From positions 806,001 to 870,000 of the forward strand of contig CAWKOS010000001.1 of NCBI GenBank assembly GCA_963851295.1: a DNA stretch of 64,000 bases, written 5' to 3'. Position numbers and translations under genes: made by a program. The notes beneath the pieces are model-generated. The model had not been told where the DNA came from and searched no databases. It saw only the letters and a list, made by a program, of their open reading frames with translations. The DNA comes from JAOPZW01 sp963851295. GTDB taxonomy: Bacteria > Actinomycetota > Thermoleophilia > Solirubrobacterales > Solirubrobacteraceae. Below, piece by piece: positions 1 through 8,128 of the stretch; positions within the stretch are counted from its first letter, which is position 1, and each line of letters opens with the position of its first letter.

Positions 1-452
1 TCCTTGATCAGGCTCGTCAGCCCGACGGGCACGACGAAGAAGAGGCCGATGGCGAGGACCAGCGCCACGAACACGGTGCCGAACCACACGCCGCCCGAGA
101 TGTCCTTCTCCTCCTCGGGGAGCTGGGCGTTGGCCGAGATGCCGAGCGCCTTGAAGCCGATGGCCAGCGACTCGACGAGCGCGACGACGCCGCGCACGAT
201 CGGCAGGCGCAGCAGGCGATGCTTCTTGAGCACCGAGGTCAGCGGATAGGAGGTGACCTCGATCTCGCCGTGGGCGCCCGTCTCGGGGTCCAGGCCGTCC
301 TCGGTGATCTCCTCGGGCAGCGGCTTGCGAACGCCGACAGCCCACGTCGACACGCCGCGCATCATCACGCCCTCGAGCACGGCCTGACCCCCGACGGGGG
401 CGTCGCGCTGGGCGATGAGTGCCCCGTCGGGGAGGCGCTGCGTGTCGGGCAT
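1..452 (-). CDS. DUF1385 (YqhQ-type) membrane protein, 3' part beyond window
   Basis: The first 150 residues are visible; the rest lies left of position 1. Near the N-terminus (about residues 22-33) is GGQAVLEGVMMRG, the hallmark of the DUF1385/YqhQ family. The visible end is a hydrophobic stretch (VFVALVLAIGLFFVVPVGL) typical of the family's membrane segments. The ATG lies 8 bases after the rpmE stop, so the two genes are probably co-transcribed. The rpmE-DUF1385 order, often followed by prfA, is common in Gram-positive bacteria. The biochemical role is unknown; it is a predicted integral membrane protein. The assignment is firm from the motif, the function is not. Confidence 0.88.
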   Translation of the reverse strand, partial: MPDTQRLPDGALIAQRDAPVGGQAVLEGVMMRGVSTWAVGVRKPLPEEITEDGLDPETGAHGEIEVTSYPLTSVLKKHRLLRLPIVRGVVALVESLAIGFKALGISANAQLPEEEKDISGGVWFGTVFVALVLAIGLFFVVPVGLTSLIK

Positions 453-460
453 GCCCGACC

Positions 461-676
461 CTAGGAACGGGCGCCGCCGCGCTTGGCGGCACGGCGCTTG
501 AAGCGCTCGACGCGACCCCCGGTGTCGACCAGCTTCTGACGGCCCGTGTAGAACGGGTGGCAGTTGGAGCAGATCTCGACGTGGATCTCGGGCTGGGTCG
601 AGCGTGTCGTGAATTCGTTGCCGCACGTGCAGCGCACGTGCGCCTCGACGTACTCGGGATGGATTTCGGTCTTCAT
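461..676 (-). CDS. rpmE: 50S ribosomal protein L31 (zinc-binding C+ form)
   Basis: A 71-residue protein of the usual bL31 length, a component of the large ribosomal subunit. It starts MKTEIHPEYVEAHVRC. Cys16, Cys18, Cys36 and Cys39 form the zinc-binding set, so this is the zinc-containing (C+) paralog, the one normally replaced under zinc starvation. I chose the internal ATG at 676 rather than an upstream in-frame start because L31 proteins begin M-K-x-x-I-H-P. The basic C-terminal tail (KRRAAKRGG) fits rRNA contact. The DUF1385 gene follows after 8 bases. Confidence 0.95.
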   Translation of the reverse strand: MKTEIHPEYVEAHVRCTCGNEFTTRSTQPEIHVEICSNCHPFYTGRQKLVDTGGRVERFKRRAAKRGGARS

Positions 677-699
677 GGCTCTTTCCAGTGTAGCGTCGG

Positions 700-1455
700 C
701 TACGCGGTGAACGGGCACGCGAGGACGACCGTGTCGTCACCCTCGACGGCCTCCTCGACCTCGTCCTCGGCGTCCAGCTCGAAGCGCACCGTCGAGCCCG
801 GCGTGCAGCGCGGCGCGACGAAGCTCACCGTGGTCAGCGCGCCCGCCTCGAGGCCGCCCGTGACCCGCTGCTCGGGCTGCTCGGCGCCCGCGACGGTGAG
901 GACGACGTCGAAGGCCGCGGCCGGCAGGTGGCCGGCGTTGCGGACGTCGAGCGTGTAGGTCGCCTGGTCGGGCTGGGGCCCGCGCACGGCGTCGAGGTCG
1001 CCGGCGCGGAGGTCCGGGCGCTGGTCGGGCTGCTTGCAGATCGCCGACTCGCGCGTGGTCGAGCGCAGGAGCTTGCCGCCCGCGCCGTACCAGCGGAAGC
1101 GCACGAGCGCCCGGTAGGAGCCCGGCGCGACGAGCGCCTGGACGCGCTGGCTGAAGACGAAGCCGCTGCTCGAGCGCCCCGGCACCGACTTCTGCCACAC
1201 GCCGAGCCCCGGCACCTTGACGCGCGCGAAGGCCGTCGCCGGAGGCAGGCGCTGGAGCAGGTCGAAGCGCATCCACATGCGCTTGGTCCCCGCCACCGCG
1301 GGCATCGAGCCGGTGAAGGTCGCCGTGCGCTGGGGGGCGGCCGGACCGCTCTGGCACGTCGCGAGCTTGGCCCGCAGCGGCGGGGCCTGCGCCTGCGCGG
1401 CGGCGGGCGCCGCCGCGAGGACGACGAGGGCGATGGGGAGCGCGATGCGTCGCAC
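700..1455 (-). CDS. Secreted protein with C-terminal CARDB-like domain
   Basis: A 251-residue protein starting at GTG. It has a clear Sec signal (MRRIALPIALVVLAAAPAAAQAQ, cleavage after AQA about residues 20-23). The middle is unrecognised. The C-terminal 80 or so residues (about 165-248) look like a CARDB/APHP immunoglobulin-like adhesion domain: N-A-G-H-L-P, a polar strand pattern, T-V-S-F-V-A-P and a terminal D-D-T-V. Such domains are extracellular and may bind proteins or carbohydrate. It is separated from the ETF genes by a terminator and from rpmE by 23 bases. Function unknown. Confidence 0.7.
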   Translation of the reverse strand: MRRIALPIALVVLAAAPAAAQAQAPPLRAKLATCQSGPAAPQRTATFTGSMPAVAGTKRMWMRFDLLQRLPPATAFARVKVPGLGVWQKSVPGRSSSGFVFSQRVQALVAPGSYRALVRFRWYGAGGKLLRSTTRESAICKQPDQRPDLRAGDLDAVRGPQPDQATYTLDVRNAGHLPAAAFDVVLTVAGAEQPEQRVTGGLEAGALTTVSFVAPRCTPGSTVRFELDAEDEVEEAVEGDDTVVLACPFTA

Positions 1456-1477
1456 GGGCCCCTATGAACAGTCGGAA

Positions 1478-1496
1478 CGGGCGAAGGTTTCGCCCG
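1478..1496 (-). terminator. Hairpin terminator after the ETF operon
   Basis: Perfect 8-bp inverted repeat CGGGCGAA/TTCGCCCG with a 3-base loop, 17 bases past the stop of the ETF:quinone oxidoreductase gene, followed on the minus strand by TTCC. It is compact and very stable; the T-tail is short, so it may be a hairpin-only or Rho-assisted terminator. Confidence 0.7.
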
Positions 1497-1512
1497 CTGC
1501 GGCCGGGCGCGC

Positions 1513-3231
1513 TCAGGTCACCTGGTACAGCGGCCCGTCGCCGCCTTCCGGCGTCGTCAGCCGGCCGCCCTTGGCCGTGATCGCCCCGCACTGCACGCAG
1601 TTGGTGTAGTTGACGATCACGTCGACGTTGCCGAATTCGTCCCCCCCACCCGCGTCCTCGGGGACCTCGTAGACGCCCGCCGGGCACATCCACGCCCACG
1701 CCTCGGCCACCTCGCGCGGCACGTTCTCGCGCACGCGGATGTGGTTGGGCGCGTCGTCGCGGGTGGCGTTGCCCGTGATGTAGACGCTCGAGAGCTTGTC
1801 GAAGGTGTACTTGCCGTCGGGCTTGGGATAGCCGTCCTTCTTGTCGCCCAGGCTGACGGGCGACTCGGCGTCGCGGTGGTTGGCCCACCGTCCGCCCGGG
1901 AAGCGGCCCTTGGAGATGACCATCGCGTTGGTGATGGCGCCGCCCACGAAGAAGCCCTTGGCGAAGGGCTGCTTCATGTTGCGCGACTCGTAGAGCTCCT
2001 TGCCGATGACCGAGTCCTCGACCGCCTTCTCGTAGCCCGAGAAGTCGTGCGAGCCCGACTTGAGCTTCGCGAAGATCTCCTCCGCGGCCATGATCCCGGC
2101 GTGGATGGCGTAGTGGATCCCCTTGAGGATCGGCACGTTGACCATCCCGCCGGCGTCGCCGGCGATGACCATCCCGGGCGCGCTCAGCTTGGGCATCGCC
2201 CAGTAGCCGCCCTCGGGGATCGCCTTGGCGCCCCAGGCGACGCGCTCGCCGCCCTCGAGGATCCGCCGCACGAGCTTGGAGGTCTTGAACTGCTGCAGGA
2301 GGTCATGGCCCGAGACCGTGGCGTCCGTGTAGTCGAGCCCGACGACGAAGCCGATCGAGACGCGGTCGTCGCCCATCGGGTAGATCCAGGAGCCGCCGAA
2401 CTCCTTGTGCTTGGCGCCGTAGCGCAGCGGCCAGCCGAGCGTGTGGATGACGCGGTCGAGCTTCTTGGGGACCTTCCAGACCTCCTTGACCCCGAGCGCC
2501 CACACCTGGGGCTCGCGGTGGGCGGCGAGGTCGAACTCGCGGATGGCCGCGCCGGTGAGGTGGCCCCACGTGCCCTCGGCCAGGACCGTGGCCTGGGCGG
2601 TGACGTCGGAGCCGGGCTCGAAGTTGCCCAGCGGGCTGCCGTCCTTGCCGCGGCCCTTGTCGCCCGAGCGGATGCCGCGCACGACGCCGTCCTCGACCAG
2701 CAGCTGGGAGGCCGCGGTCTCGGTGAGGATGTAGGCGCCGGCCTCCTCCGCCTTCTCGGCCAGCCAGCGCGAGAGCTCCGCGACCGAGACGACGTAGTTG
2801 CCGTGGTTGCGGAACGGCGGGGGCGTCGGCTTGAGGGGCAGGGCCCGGTTGGGGCTCAGCATCCAGTAGACCGAGTCCTTGTCGACCTGGCCGTAGGTCG
2901 GCCAGTCCTTGGGCTCGAGGTCGGGGAAGAGCTCCTGCAGGCCCGACGGGCGCATCATCGCGCCCGAGAGGTTGTGGGCCCCGCAGACCTTGCCCTTCTC
3001 GACGACCGCCACCGGCACCTCGCCGAGGCGCTCCGTCAGCTCCGGCTCGTCGGCCAGGAGCTGCAGGAGCTTGTTGGCGCACGCGAGGCCGGCGGGGCCG
3101 CCGCCGACGATGGCGACGCCGACCTCGATGCGCTCCTCCTCGTCGTCGAGCTCGCGCTTGATGAACTCCTCCTGCGAGTCGACCTCGGGCGGGAACTGGG
3201 CGGGCGTGACGACCCTGCCGTTCGCGGACAC
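1513..3231 (-). CDS. Electron transfer flavoprotein:quinone oxidoreductase (FixC/ETF-QO family)
   Basis: A 572-residue flavoprotein that passes electrons from reduced ETF (fed by acyl-CoA dehydrogenases) to the quinone pool, probably menaquinone, at the membrane. The FAD motif VAIVGGGPAGLACANK sits at residues 39-54. The C-terminal ETF-QO ferredoxin-like part carries CPAGVY (Cys516) and NCVQC (Cys545, Cys548). The fourth cysteine of the usual C-x2-C-x2-C cluster is replaced by Ile551, so a standard [4Fe-4S] cluster lacks one ligand. Starts at GTG, 3 bases after the etfA stop, as the third gene of etfB-etfA-ETF:QO. Length is close to family norm (550-600). Confidence 0.9.
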   Translation of the reverse strand: MSANGRVVTPAQFPPEVDSQEEFIKRELDDEEERIEVGVAIVGGGPAGLACANKLLQLLADEPELTERLGEVPVAVVEKGKVCGAHNLSGAMMRPSGLQELFPDLEPKDWPTYGQVDKDSVYWMLSPNRALPLKPTPPPFRNHGNYVVSVAELSRWLAEKAEEAGAYILTETAASQLLVEDGVVRGIRSGDKGRGKDGSPLGNFEPGSDVTAQATVLAEGTWGHLTGAAIREFDLAAHREPQVWALGVKEVWKVPKKLDRVIHTLGWPLRYGAKHKEFGGSWIYPMGDDRVSIGFVVGLDYTDATVSGHDLLQQFKTSKLVRRILEGGERVAWGAKAIPEGGYWAMPKLSAPGMVIAGDAGGMVNVPILKGIHYAIHAGIMAAEEIFAKLKSGSHDFSGYEKAVEDSVIGKELYESRNMKQPFAKGFFVGGAITNAMVISKGRFPGGRWANHRDAESPVSLGDKKDGYPKPDGKYTFDKLSSVYITGNATRDDAPNHIRVRENVPREVAEAWAWMCPAGVYEVPEDAGGGDEFGNVDVIVNYTNCVQCGAITAKGGRLTTPEGGDGPLYQVT

Positions 3232-3234
3232 CGG

Positions 3235-4215
3235 CTAGCCCTTCTTCGCCTTGATCGCCTCGGTGAGCTTGGGGACGATCTTGTTGAGGTCGCCCACGAT
3301 CCCGAGGTCGGAGAACTCGAAGATCGGGGCGTTCGCGTCCTTGTTGATCGCCACGATGTTCTCCGAGGACTGCATGCCGACCTTGTGCTGGATGGCGCCC
3401 GAGATGCCGGCCGCCAGGTAGAGCTTCGGCGCGACGGTCTTGCCCGTCTGGCCGATCTGGGCGGCGTAGGGGTACCAGCCGGCGTCGACCACGGCGCGCG
3501 TGGCGGCGACGGCGCTGTTGCCGCCGAACGCCTTGGCCAGCTCCTCGACGAGCTCGAAGCCCTCGGGCTTGCCGAGGCCGCGGCCGCCGGCGACGAGGAC
3601 GTCGGCGCCCTCGATGTCGACGTCGGCGCCGCGCTGCTCGCCGCGCTGGACCATGGTCGCCTGCTGCGCCTGGGGCGAGAGCTCGACGTCGACGTCCTCG
3701 ACGGTCGCCGCGCCGCCGCCGGACTCCTTGGACTCGAAGGCGTTCAGGCGGCCGATGATGATCCCGACGTCCGAGCGGAAGTTGATCTCCGAGATCGCCG
3801 AGTCGCCGAGGATCGGGCGCTCGGCGACGAGCTTGCCGTCGGCGACGTTGACCGCGGTGACCTCCATGGCGACGCCGGCGCCCAGGCGCGCGGCGAGGCC
3901 GGCGCCGACCTCGAAGCCGAGCAGGCCGCCGCCGAAGAGCGCGTAGCCGTGGCCGTTGTCGCCGATGACCTTCGCCATCGCGTCGACGACGGGCTGCGCG
4001 AGGCCTTCGGGGGCCTTGGCGCGGAAGACCTTCGTGGCCCCGTGGGCGCCGACCGAGCCCGCGAGGTCGTCGGTGAGGTCGTCGCCGCCCACGACGATCG
4101 CGTGGCACTCGCCGCCGAGCTCGGAGGCCAGGCGGGCGCCCTCGGACACGGCGCCGAGGGAGTTCTTGTTGATGGCGCCCTCGTAGTGCAGGGCGTAGAC
4201 CAGGATGTCGGCCAT
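3235..4215 (-). CDS. etfA: Electron transfer flavoprotein subunit alpha
   Basis: A 326-residue alpha subunit that binds FAD in its C-terminal half and forms the ETF heterodimer with EtfB. The FAD-binding signature GISGAIQHKVGM, followed by IVAINKDANAPIF, is intact near residue 255. The N-terminal MADILVYALHYEGAINKNSLG is typical. The ATG at 4215 comes 2 bases after the etfB stop; a longer in-frame extension upstream is an overlap artefact within etfB. It accepts electrons from acyl-CoA dehydrogenases such as those at 13.3-14.4 and 23.2-24.4 kb and delivers them to the adjacent quinone oxidoreductase. Confidence 0.96.
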   Translation of the reverse strand: MADILVYALHYEGAINKNSLGAVSEGARLASELGGECHAIVVGGDDLTDDLAGSVGAHGATKVFRAKAPEGLAQPVVDAMAKVIGDNGHGYALFGGGLLGFEVGAGLAARLGAGVAMEVTAVNVADGKLVAERPILGDSAISEINFRSDVGIIIGRLNAFESKESGGGAATVEDVDVELSPQAQQATMVQRGEQRGADVDIEGADVLVAGGRGLGKPEGFELVEELAKAFGGNSAVAATRAVVDAGWYPYAAQIGQTGKTVAPKLYLAAGISGAIQHKVGMQSSENIVAINKDANAPIFEFSDLGIVGDLNKIVPKLTEAIKAKKG

Positions 4216-4217
4216 GG

Positions 4218-5009
4218 CTAGATCAGCTTCCTCTCGTCGAGCCACGCGACGATCTTGTCGACCGTCTCGTTCGTGTCCTCGTCCTCGATGATGGTGCCGG
4301 CCGACTTCGCCGGCGGCGCCTTGGAGGAGGTCCACTGCGCGGCGGAGTTGTCGCCGCCGACCTTCGAGGCGTCGATGTCGGCGTCGGCGGCGGCCACGGT
4401 GTCGAGCGGCTTCTTCTTGGCGCCCATGATCGCCTTCAGCGACGGGTAGCGCGGCTCGTTGATCGCGTCGCCGACCGAGATGACGGCCGGGAGCCTGACC
4501 TCGACGGTGTCGTAGCCGTACTCGGCCTGGCGCTCGCACGTGAGCTTCTCGGCGTCGACGTCCATCTTGATGACCTGCGTGAGCGAGGGCATCTGCAGGT
4601 GCTCGGCCACGACGGCGCCGATCGTGTAGCACTCGCCGTCGTCGGACTGCTGGCCGAGGAGGACGAGGTCCGGGCTCTCGCGCTTGAGCGTCTGGGCGAG
4701 CGCGTAGCCGGTGGCGGCGACGTCGGAGCCGGCCAGCGCCGCGTCGGTGAGGTGCACCGAGCGGTCGGCGCCCAGCGACACCGCCTTGTGGAGCGCGCGG
4801 ACGGCGGACTCGGGGCCCATCGTCACCGCGACGATCTCCTCGACCTCCACGGCGCCGCCCTCCTTGATCTGCATGGCGGCCTCGATGGCGTGGGTGTCGT
4901 ACGGGTTGAGGTTCTTCTCCCCGCTGCGGTCCATGCGCCCCGTCGACGAATCGATCCGCTTCTGCACGGCGGCGTCCGGCACCTCTTTGACGAGGACACA
5001 GATCTTCAC
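4218..5009 (-). CDS. etfB: Electron transfer flavoprotein subunit beta
   Basis: A 263-residue EtfB. It shows the conserved opening MKICVLVKEVPD, a nucleotide-binding beta-alpha pattern (VLLGQQSDDGE), and the EtfB block PAVISVGDAINEPRYPSLKAIMGAKKKP that contacts the alpha subunit. GTG start with a strong Shine-Dalgarno (AGAGGAGG, 7 bases away). It is first in the etfB-etfA-ETF:QO operon. A likely promoter overlapped by palindromes lies just upstream (5031-5070), suggesting repression relieved by a fatty-acid or acyl-CoA signal. Confidence 0.96.
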   Translation of the reverse strand: MKICVLVKEVPDAAVQKRIDSSTGRMDRSGEKNLNPYDTHAIEAAMQIKEGGAVEVEEIVAVTMGPESAVRALHKAVSLGADRSVHLTDAALAGSDVAATGYALAQTLKRESPDLVLLGQQSDDGECYTIGAVVAEHLQMPSLTQVIKMDVDAEKLTCERQAEYGYDTVEVRLPAVISVGDAINEPRYPSLKAIMGAKKKPLDTVAAADADIDASKVGGDNSAAQWTSSKAPPAKSAGTIIEDEDTNETVDKIVAWLDERKLI

Positions 5010-5030
5010 TTCACGGCCTCCTCTGGCAAA

Positions 5031-5070
5031 CGAACGTTCGGGATCCTACCTCATTGACTGACGGGTCAAT
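5031..5070 (-). promoter_or_regulatory. Putative etf promoter with two operator-like palindromes
   Basis: On the minus strand, a TAGGAT -10 box (5043-5048) lies 15-16 bases from TTGACC/ATTGAC (5064-5070). The -35 is part of the near-palindrome ATTGACtgacggGTCAAT (5053-5070), and a perfect 10-bp palindrome CGAACGTTCG (5031-5040) follows the -10. Placement over the promoter fits a TetR-type repressor of acyl-CoA genes. This is inference; no regulator of that family lies in the window. Confidence 0.5.
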
Positions 5071-5125
5071 CGGTCTTTTCCGGCGCGTGTCGCACGCGTG
5101 ACGCGCGGCGCCGCGACCGGACCCG

Positions 5126-5551
5126 CTAGCTGCGCTGGCGATCGCCGACAGCGCCCTGGATGAAGTCGATGATGTCCTGCGTGGGCGCGCCCGGCGTGAA
5201 GACCTCCGCGACGCCGAGGCGCTTGAGCTCGGGGATGTCGTCGGCGGGGATCGTCCCCCCGACCGTGAGCAGCACGTCGTCGACGCCCTGCTCGTGCAGC
5301 AGCTCGACGATCCGCGGCACCAGCGTCATGTGGGCCCCCGAGAGGATCGACAGCCCGACCGCGTCGGCGTCCTCCTGGATGACGGTCTCCACGATCTGCT
5401 CCGGCGTCTGATGCAACCCCGTGTAGATGACCTCCATGCCGGCGTCGCGCAGCGCGCGGGCGATGATCTTCGCCCCGCGGTCGTGACCGTCCAGGCCGGG
5501 CTTGGCCACGACGACACGGATCTTGCGGGCCGTGGGTGCTGACGGCGCCAT
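5126..5551 (-). CDS. icmB: Small B12-binding subunit of an acyl-CoA mutase (IcmB-like)
   Basis: A 141-residue stand-alone cobalamin-binding domain. The base-off/His-on motif D-x-H-x2-G is Asp21-His23-Gly26 in KPGLDGHDRGAK; SILSGAHMTL and TVGGTIP follow in the usual order. Length matches IcmB/HcmB small subunits (about 136-140), whereas methylmalonyl-CoA mutases normally carry this domain fused to the large subunit. It should pair with the large subunit at 9371-11029, which lacks a B12 domain; two c-di-GMP genes separate them. ATG at 5551 chosen because homology begins about 10 residues later. The choice of IcmB over a generic mutase C-domain follows the partner's active-site residues. Confidence 0.88.
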   Translation of the reverse strand: MAPSAPTARKIRVVVAKPGLDGHDRGAKIIARALRDAGMEVIYTGLHQTPEQIVETVIQEDADAVGLSILSGAHMTLVPRIVELLHEQGVDDVLLTVGGTIPADDIPELKRLGVAEVFTPGAPTQDIIDFIQGAVGDRQRS

Positions 5552-5898
5552 GGGCGGCGCATTGTATGGGCGGCCGTTTGTCCTTGCGGCGTCGCGGGGT
5601 CTGGCGTCCGCGTTGGTCGGCCTCCGCGTTGGCCGGCGGCGCCGCGCGGCCAGGCACCGAGGGAGAGTGAGCGTTGCGTTGCCCGTGCGCGGGCGGTGGC
5701 GCCGGAGCGGGCGTGGGTCGGGGCGGCCTCGGGACCGCCCGCGGGCGGCCGGCGATTGCAGCCTTGTACCGCCTCTGGCAGGCACAATCCTTCAATCGGC
5801 GTCTGGTGGTGCCGCCACGGGCGGCGAGGGTTCCTCCCTCGGTGCCCTGGCCGCGCAGCGCCGGGGAGCTGCGCGGAGACAGGCCGGCGGACGAACGC
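5552..5898. repeat. Gene-free 347-bp gap holding repeat element A
   Basis: No gene is visible. Imperfect inverted arms of about 28 bases, GGCGCCGCGCGGCCAGGCAC... (5638-5667) and its complement ending GCACCGAGGGAGGAA (read from 5864 to 5831), enclose about 165 bp. Inside, at 5752-5799, is an imperfect hairpin: read on the minus strand it begins GATTGAAGGATTGTGCC and ends ACAAGGCTGCAATC. This resembles the hairpins at 17893-17930 and 50904-50945. The arms also occur at 31671-31704 and 32011-32050. It is one member of a dispersed family; the icmB promoter should lie at the low-coordinate end of the gap. Confidence 0.7.
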
Positions 5899-8064
5899 CT
5901 AGGCGGCGGCCGACGGCCGGCGCAGCGCCGTGGCGGTGGCCGCGCCCCCGAGCGTCGCCTCGAGGTACTCCGTCAGCGCGTCGCTCGCCAGCGGGATCGA
6001 GAAGTGGTGGCCCTGGCCCATCTGGCAGCGCAGCAACCGCAGGTGCTCGAGCTGCTCGGCGCTCTCGATGCCCTCGGCGATCGTGTCCAGGCGCATGCCG
6101 CGGCCGAGCTCGACGATCGTGCGCGCCAGGGCGCTGTCCTCGGGGCTGACCGCGACCGCGTCGACGAAGCTCTTGTCGATCTTCAGCGCGTCGACCGGGA
6201 ACTGCTTGAGGTAGCTCAGCGACGAGTAGCCGGTGCCGAAGTCGTCGACGGCGATCGAGAGTCCCAGCGCCTTGAGCTCCTGCAACCGCGCCGCCGCGTC
6301 CTTGTCGCCCGAAAGCAGGACGCTCTCGGTGATCTCCAACGTGAGCGCCGCGCCCGGCAGCCCGTGGCTGCGCAGCGCGCGCTCGACGTCGCCGCACAGG
6401 CGCTCGTCGCGCAGCTGCTGCGCCGACAGGTTGACGTTGAGCCCGAGGCCCGGCGCGAGCTCGCGCCAGATCGCCAGCTGGCGGCAGCCCTCCTGCAGCA
6501 CCCAGCGCCCGATCAGGTGCACGACGCCGATCTCCTCGGCGAGCGGAATGAAGGTCAGCGGCGAGATGTGCCCGCGGATCGGGTGCTTCCAGCGCGCCAG
6601 CGCCTCGACGGCGACCGGCAGGCCGCTCGCGAGGTCGACCACCGGCTGGTAGGCGACCGACAGCTCGCGGCGCGCGAGCGCGTGGCGCAGCTCGGCCTCG
6701 AGCTCGATGCGCGCCAGCAGCGCGGTGCGCATCCCGCGCTCGTAGGTGGCGGCGCGGCTGCCGCCCTCCTTCTTGGCGCGGTACATCGCGAGGTCGGCGT
6801 TGCGCAGCAGCTCGTCCGGGCTCAGCGAATCGGCCTCGGCGTGGGCGATGCCCACGGTCGCCCCGATGAAGATCTCCTTGCCCTCGATGCGGAAGGCGCG
6901 GGACATGGCGACGATGATCCGCTCGGCGACGACGTCGGGGCGCAGGCCGCGGCCGTCGTCCTCGAGCAGGACGGCGAACTCGTCGCCGCCGAAGCGCGCC
7001 GAGGTGTCGGCGGCCCGCGTGCACGCCGTCAGCCGCTCGGCGACGCCGCGCAGCAGCTCGTCCCCGGCCGCGTGGCCGATGCTGTCGTTGACCGCCTTGA
7101 AGCGGTCGAGGTCGATGAAGAGCACGCACAGCTCGGTCCCGCGGCGGGCGGCGACGTCGAGCGCGTGCTGCAGGCGGTCCAGGAAGAGCGCGCGGTTGGG
7201 CAGCCCGGTGAGCGGGTCGTGGAAGGCCTCCTGCATCGCCTCGACCGTGCGGGCGTCGGTGAGCGCGAGGCTCGCGTGCTCGGCGAAGGCGTCGAGCATC
7301 CCGAGCTGGGCGTCGTCGAAGCCCTGGCCCGTGCCCGCCATCGCCACGAGCGCCCCGGCGCGGGCGCCGTTGATGTGCACCGGGGCTGCGAAGGCGCCCT
7401 CGGCGCCCGCCGCGCCCGACCGCGCCGCCTCGGTCGCCGCGATCGCCAGCTCGGCCTCCGTGCGCTCGCCGCCGCCCGTGGTCGAGGCCACGATCGGGCG
7501 CTCGCGGTCCAGCGGGTCGTCGAGGACGAGCGACACGGCGCAGCCGCCCAGCAGCCCGCTCGCCCCGGCGGTGACCGCGGCGAGGACGTCGGAGAGCGCG
7601 ATGCGGTGCGAGATCGAGCGCTGGATGTCCAGCAGCACCTCGAGCAGGCGCTGGCGCTCGCGCAGCGAGGCCAGCAGCGTGCGCTCGTTCGCCACCGCCC
7701 CGGTCTCGCGCAGGCTGAGCCCGAGGATGCGCGCCATGCCCTCCACGACCGCGCGCTCGTCGGAGTTGAAACCGGCCCGCCGCGCCACGATCAGGCGTCC
7801 AGAGCGACCGCCCTGCCAGCGGCCGACCGCGACCCGGGCGCCGTCCGTTGCGGCCGCCCCCATGAGGGCGACGGCGGTGGTCGAATGCGGCTCGCAGCCC
7901 GCGGCGGCGACGACGGCGTCGCCGGTCGCGACGAGCGCGACGTCCGCCGGCAGCAGCTCGGCCGCGCATGCGGCGGCCGCCGCGCACGCGCCGTGCACGT
8001 CGGTGGCGTCCCCGACGGCGTCGAGGAACTCGATGAGCTGTTGGGACGAGCGCTGCAGCGGCAT
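5899..8064 (-). CDS. GAF-GGDEF-EAL c-di-GMP synthase/phosphodiesterase
   Basis: A 721-residue cytosolic protein with two GAF-like sensory regions (about 10-120 and 140-270), a GGDEF diguanylate cyclase domain (about 280-445) and an EAL phosphodiesterase domain (about 455-705). The active-site GGDEF is intact at 359-363 and the inhibitory RxxD site is present (Arg350-Asp353). The EAL signature is intact (Glu487-Leu489), with NVNLSAQQL, the LEITES glutamate, DDFGTGYSSL and the AEGIE glutamate also present. Both activities are therefore possible; direction probably depends on the GAF signals. ATG start. A second EAL protein lies immediately upstream on the same strand. Confidence 0.93.
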   Translation of the reverse strand: MPLQRSSQQLIEFLDAVGDATDVHGACAAAAACAAELLPADVALVATGDAVVAAAGCEPHSTTAVALMGAAATDGARVAVGRWQGGRSGRLIVARRAGFNSDERAVVEGMARILGLSLRETGAVANERTLLASLRERQRLLEVLLDIQRSISHRIALSDVLAAVTAGASGLLGGCAVSLVLDDPLDRERPIVASTTGGGERTEAELAIAATEAARSGAAGAEGAFAAPVHINGARAGALVAMAGTGQGFDDAQLGMLDAFAEHASLALTDARTVEAMQEAFHDPLTGLPNRALFLDRLQHALDVAARRGTELCVLFIDLDRFKAVNDSIGHAAGDELLRGVAERLTACTRAADTSARFGGDEFAVLLEDDGRGLRPDVVAERIIVAMSRAFRIEGKEIFIGATVGIAHAEADSLSPDELLRNADLAMYRAKKEGGSRAATYERGMRTALLARIELEAELRHALARRELSVAYQPVVDLASGLPVAVEALARWKHPIRGHISPLTFIPLAEEIGVVHLIGRWVLQEGCRQLAIWRELAPGLGLNVNLSAQQLRDERLCGDVERALRSHGLPGAALTLEITESVLLSGDKDAAARLQELKALGLSIAVDDFGTGYSSLSYLKQFPVDALKIDKSFVDAVAVSPEDSALARTIVELGRGMRLDTIAEGIESAEQLEHLRLLRCQMGQGHHFSIPLASDALTEYLEATLGGAATATALRRPSAAA

Positions 8065-8128
8065 CAGGACAGGCCTTCGCCGTCTGATCGACGCGCCGCG
8101 CAGCGCCCTTGAGCAGCGGCGCCTTTGT

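Noticed and set aside
3235..4632. A 465-residue extended EtfA
   Set aside because: The first 139 codons are Arg-rich and out of frame within etfB; EtfA homology begins at the ATG at 4215.
5552..5898. A cobalamin riboswitch before the B12 mutase subunits
   Set aside because: No B12-box-like sequence was found here or upstream of 11029; the gap holds a repeat element instead.
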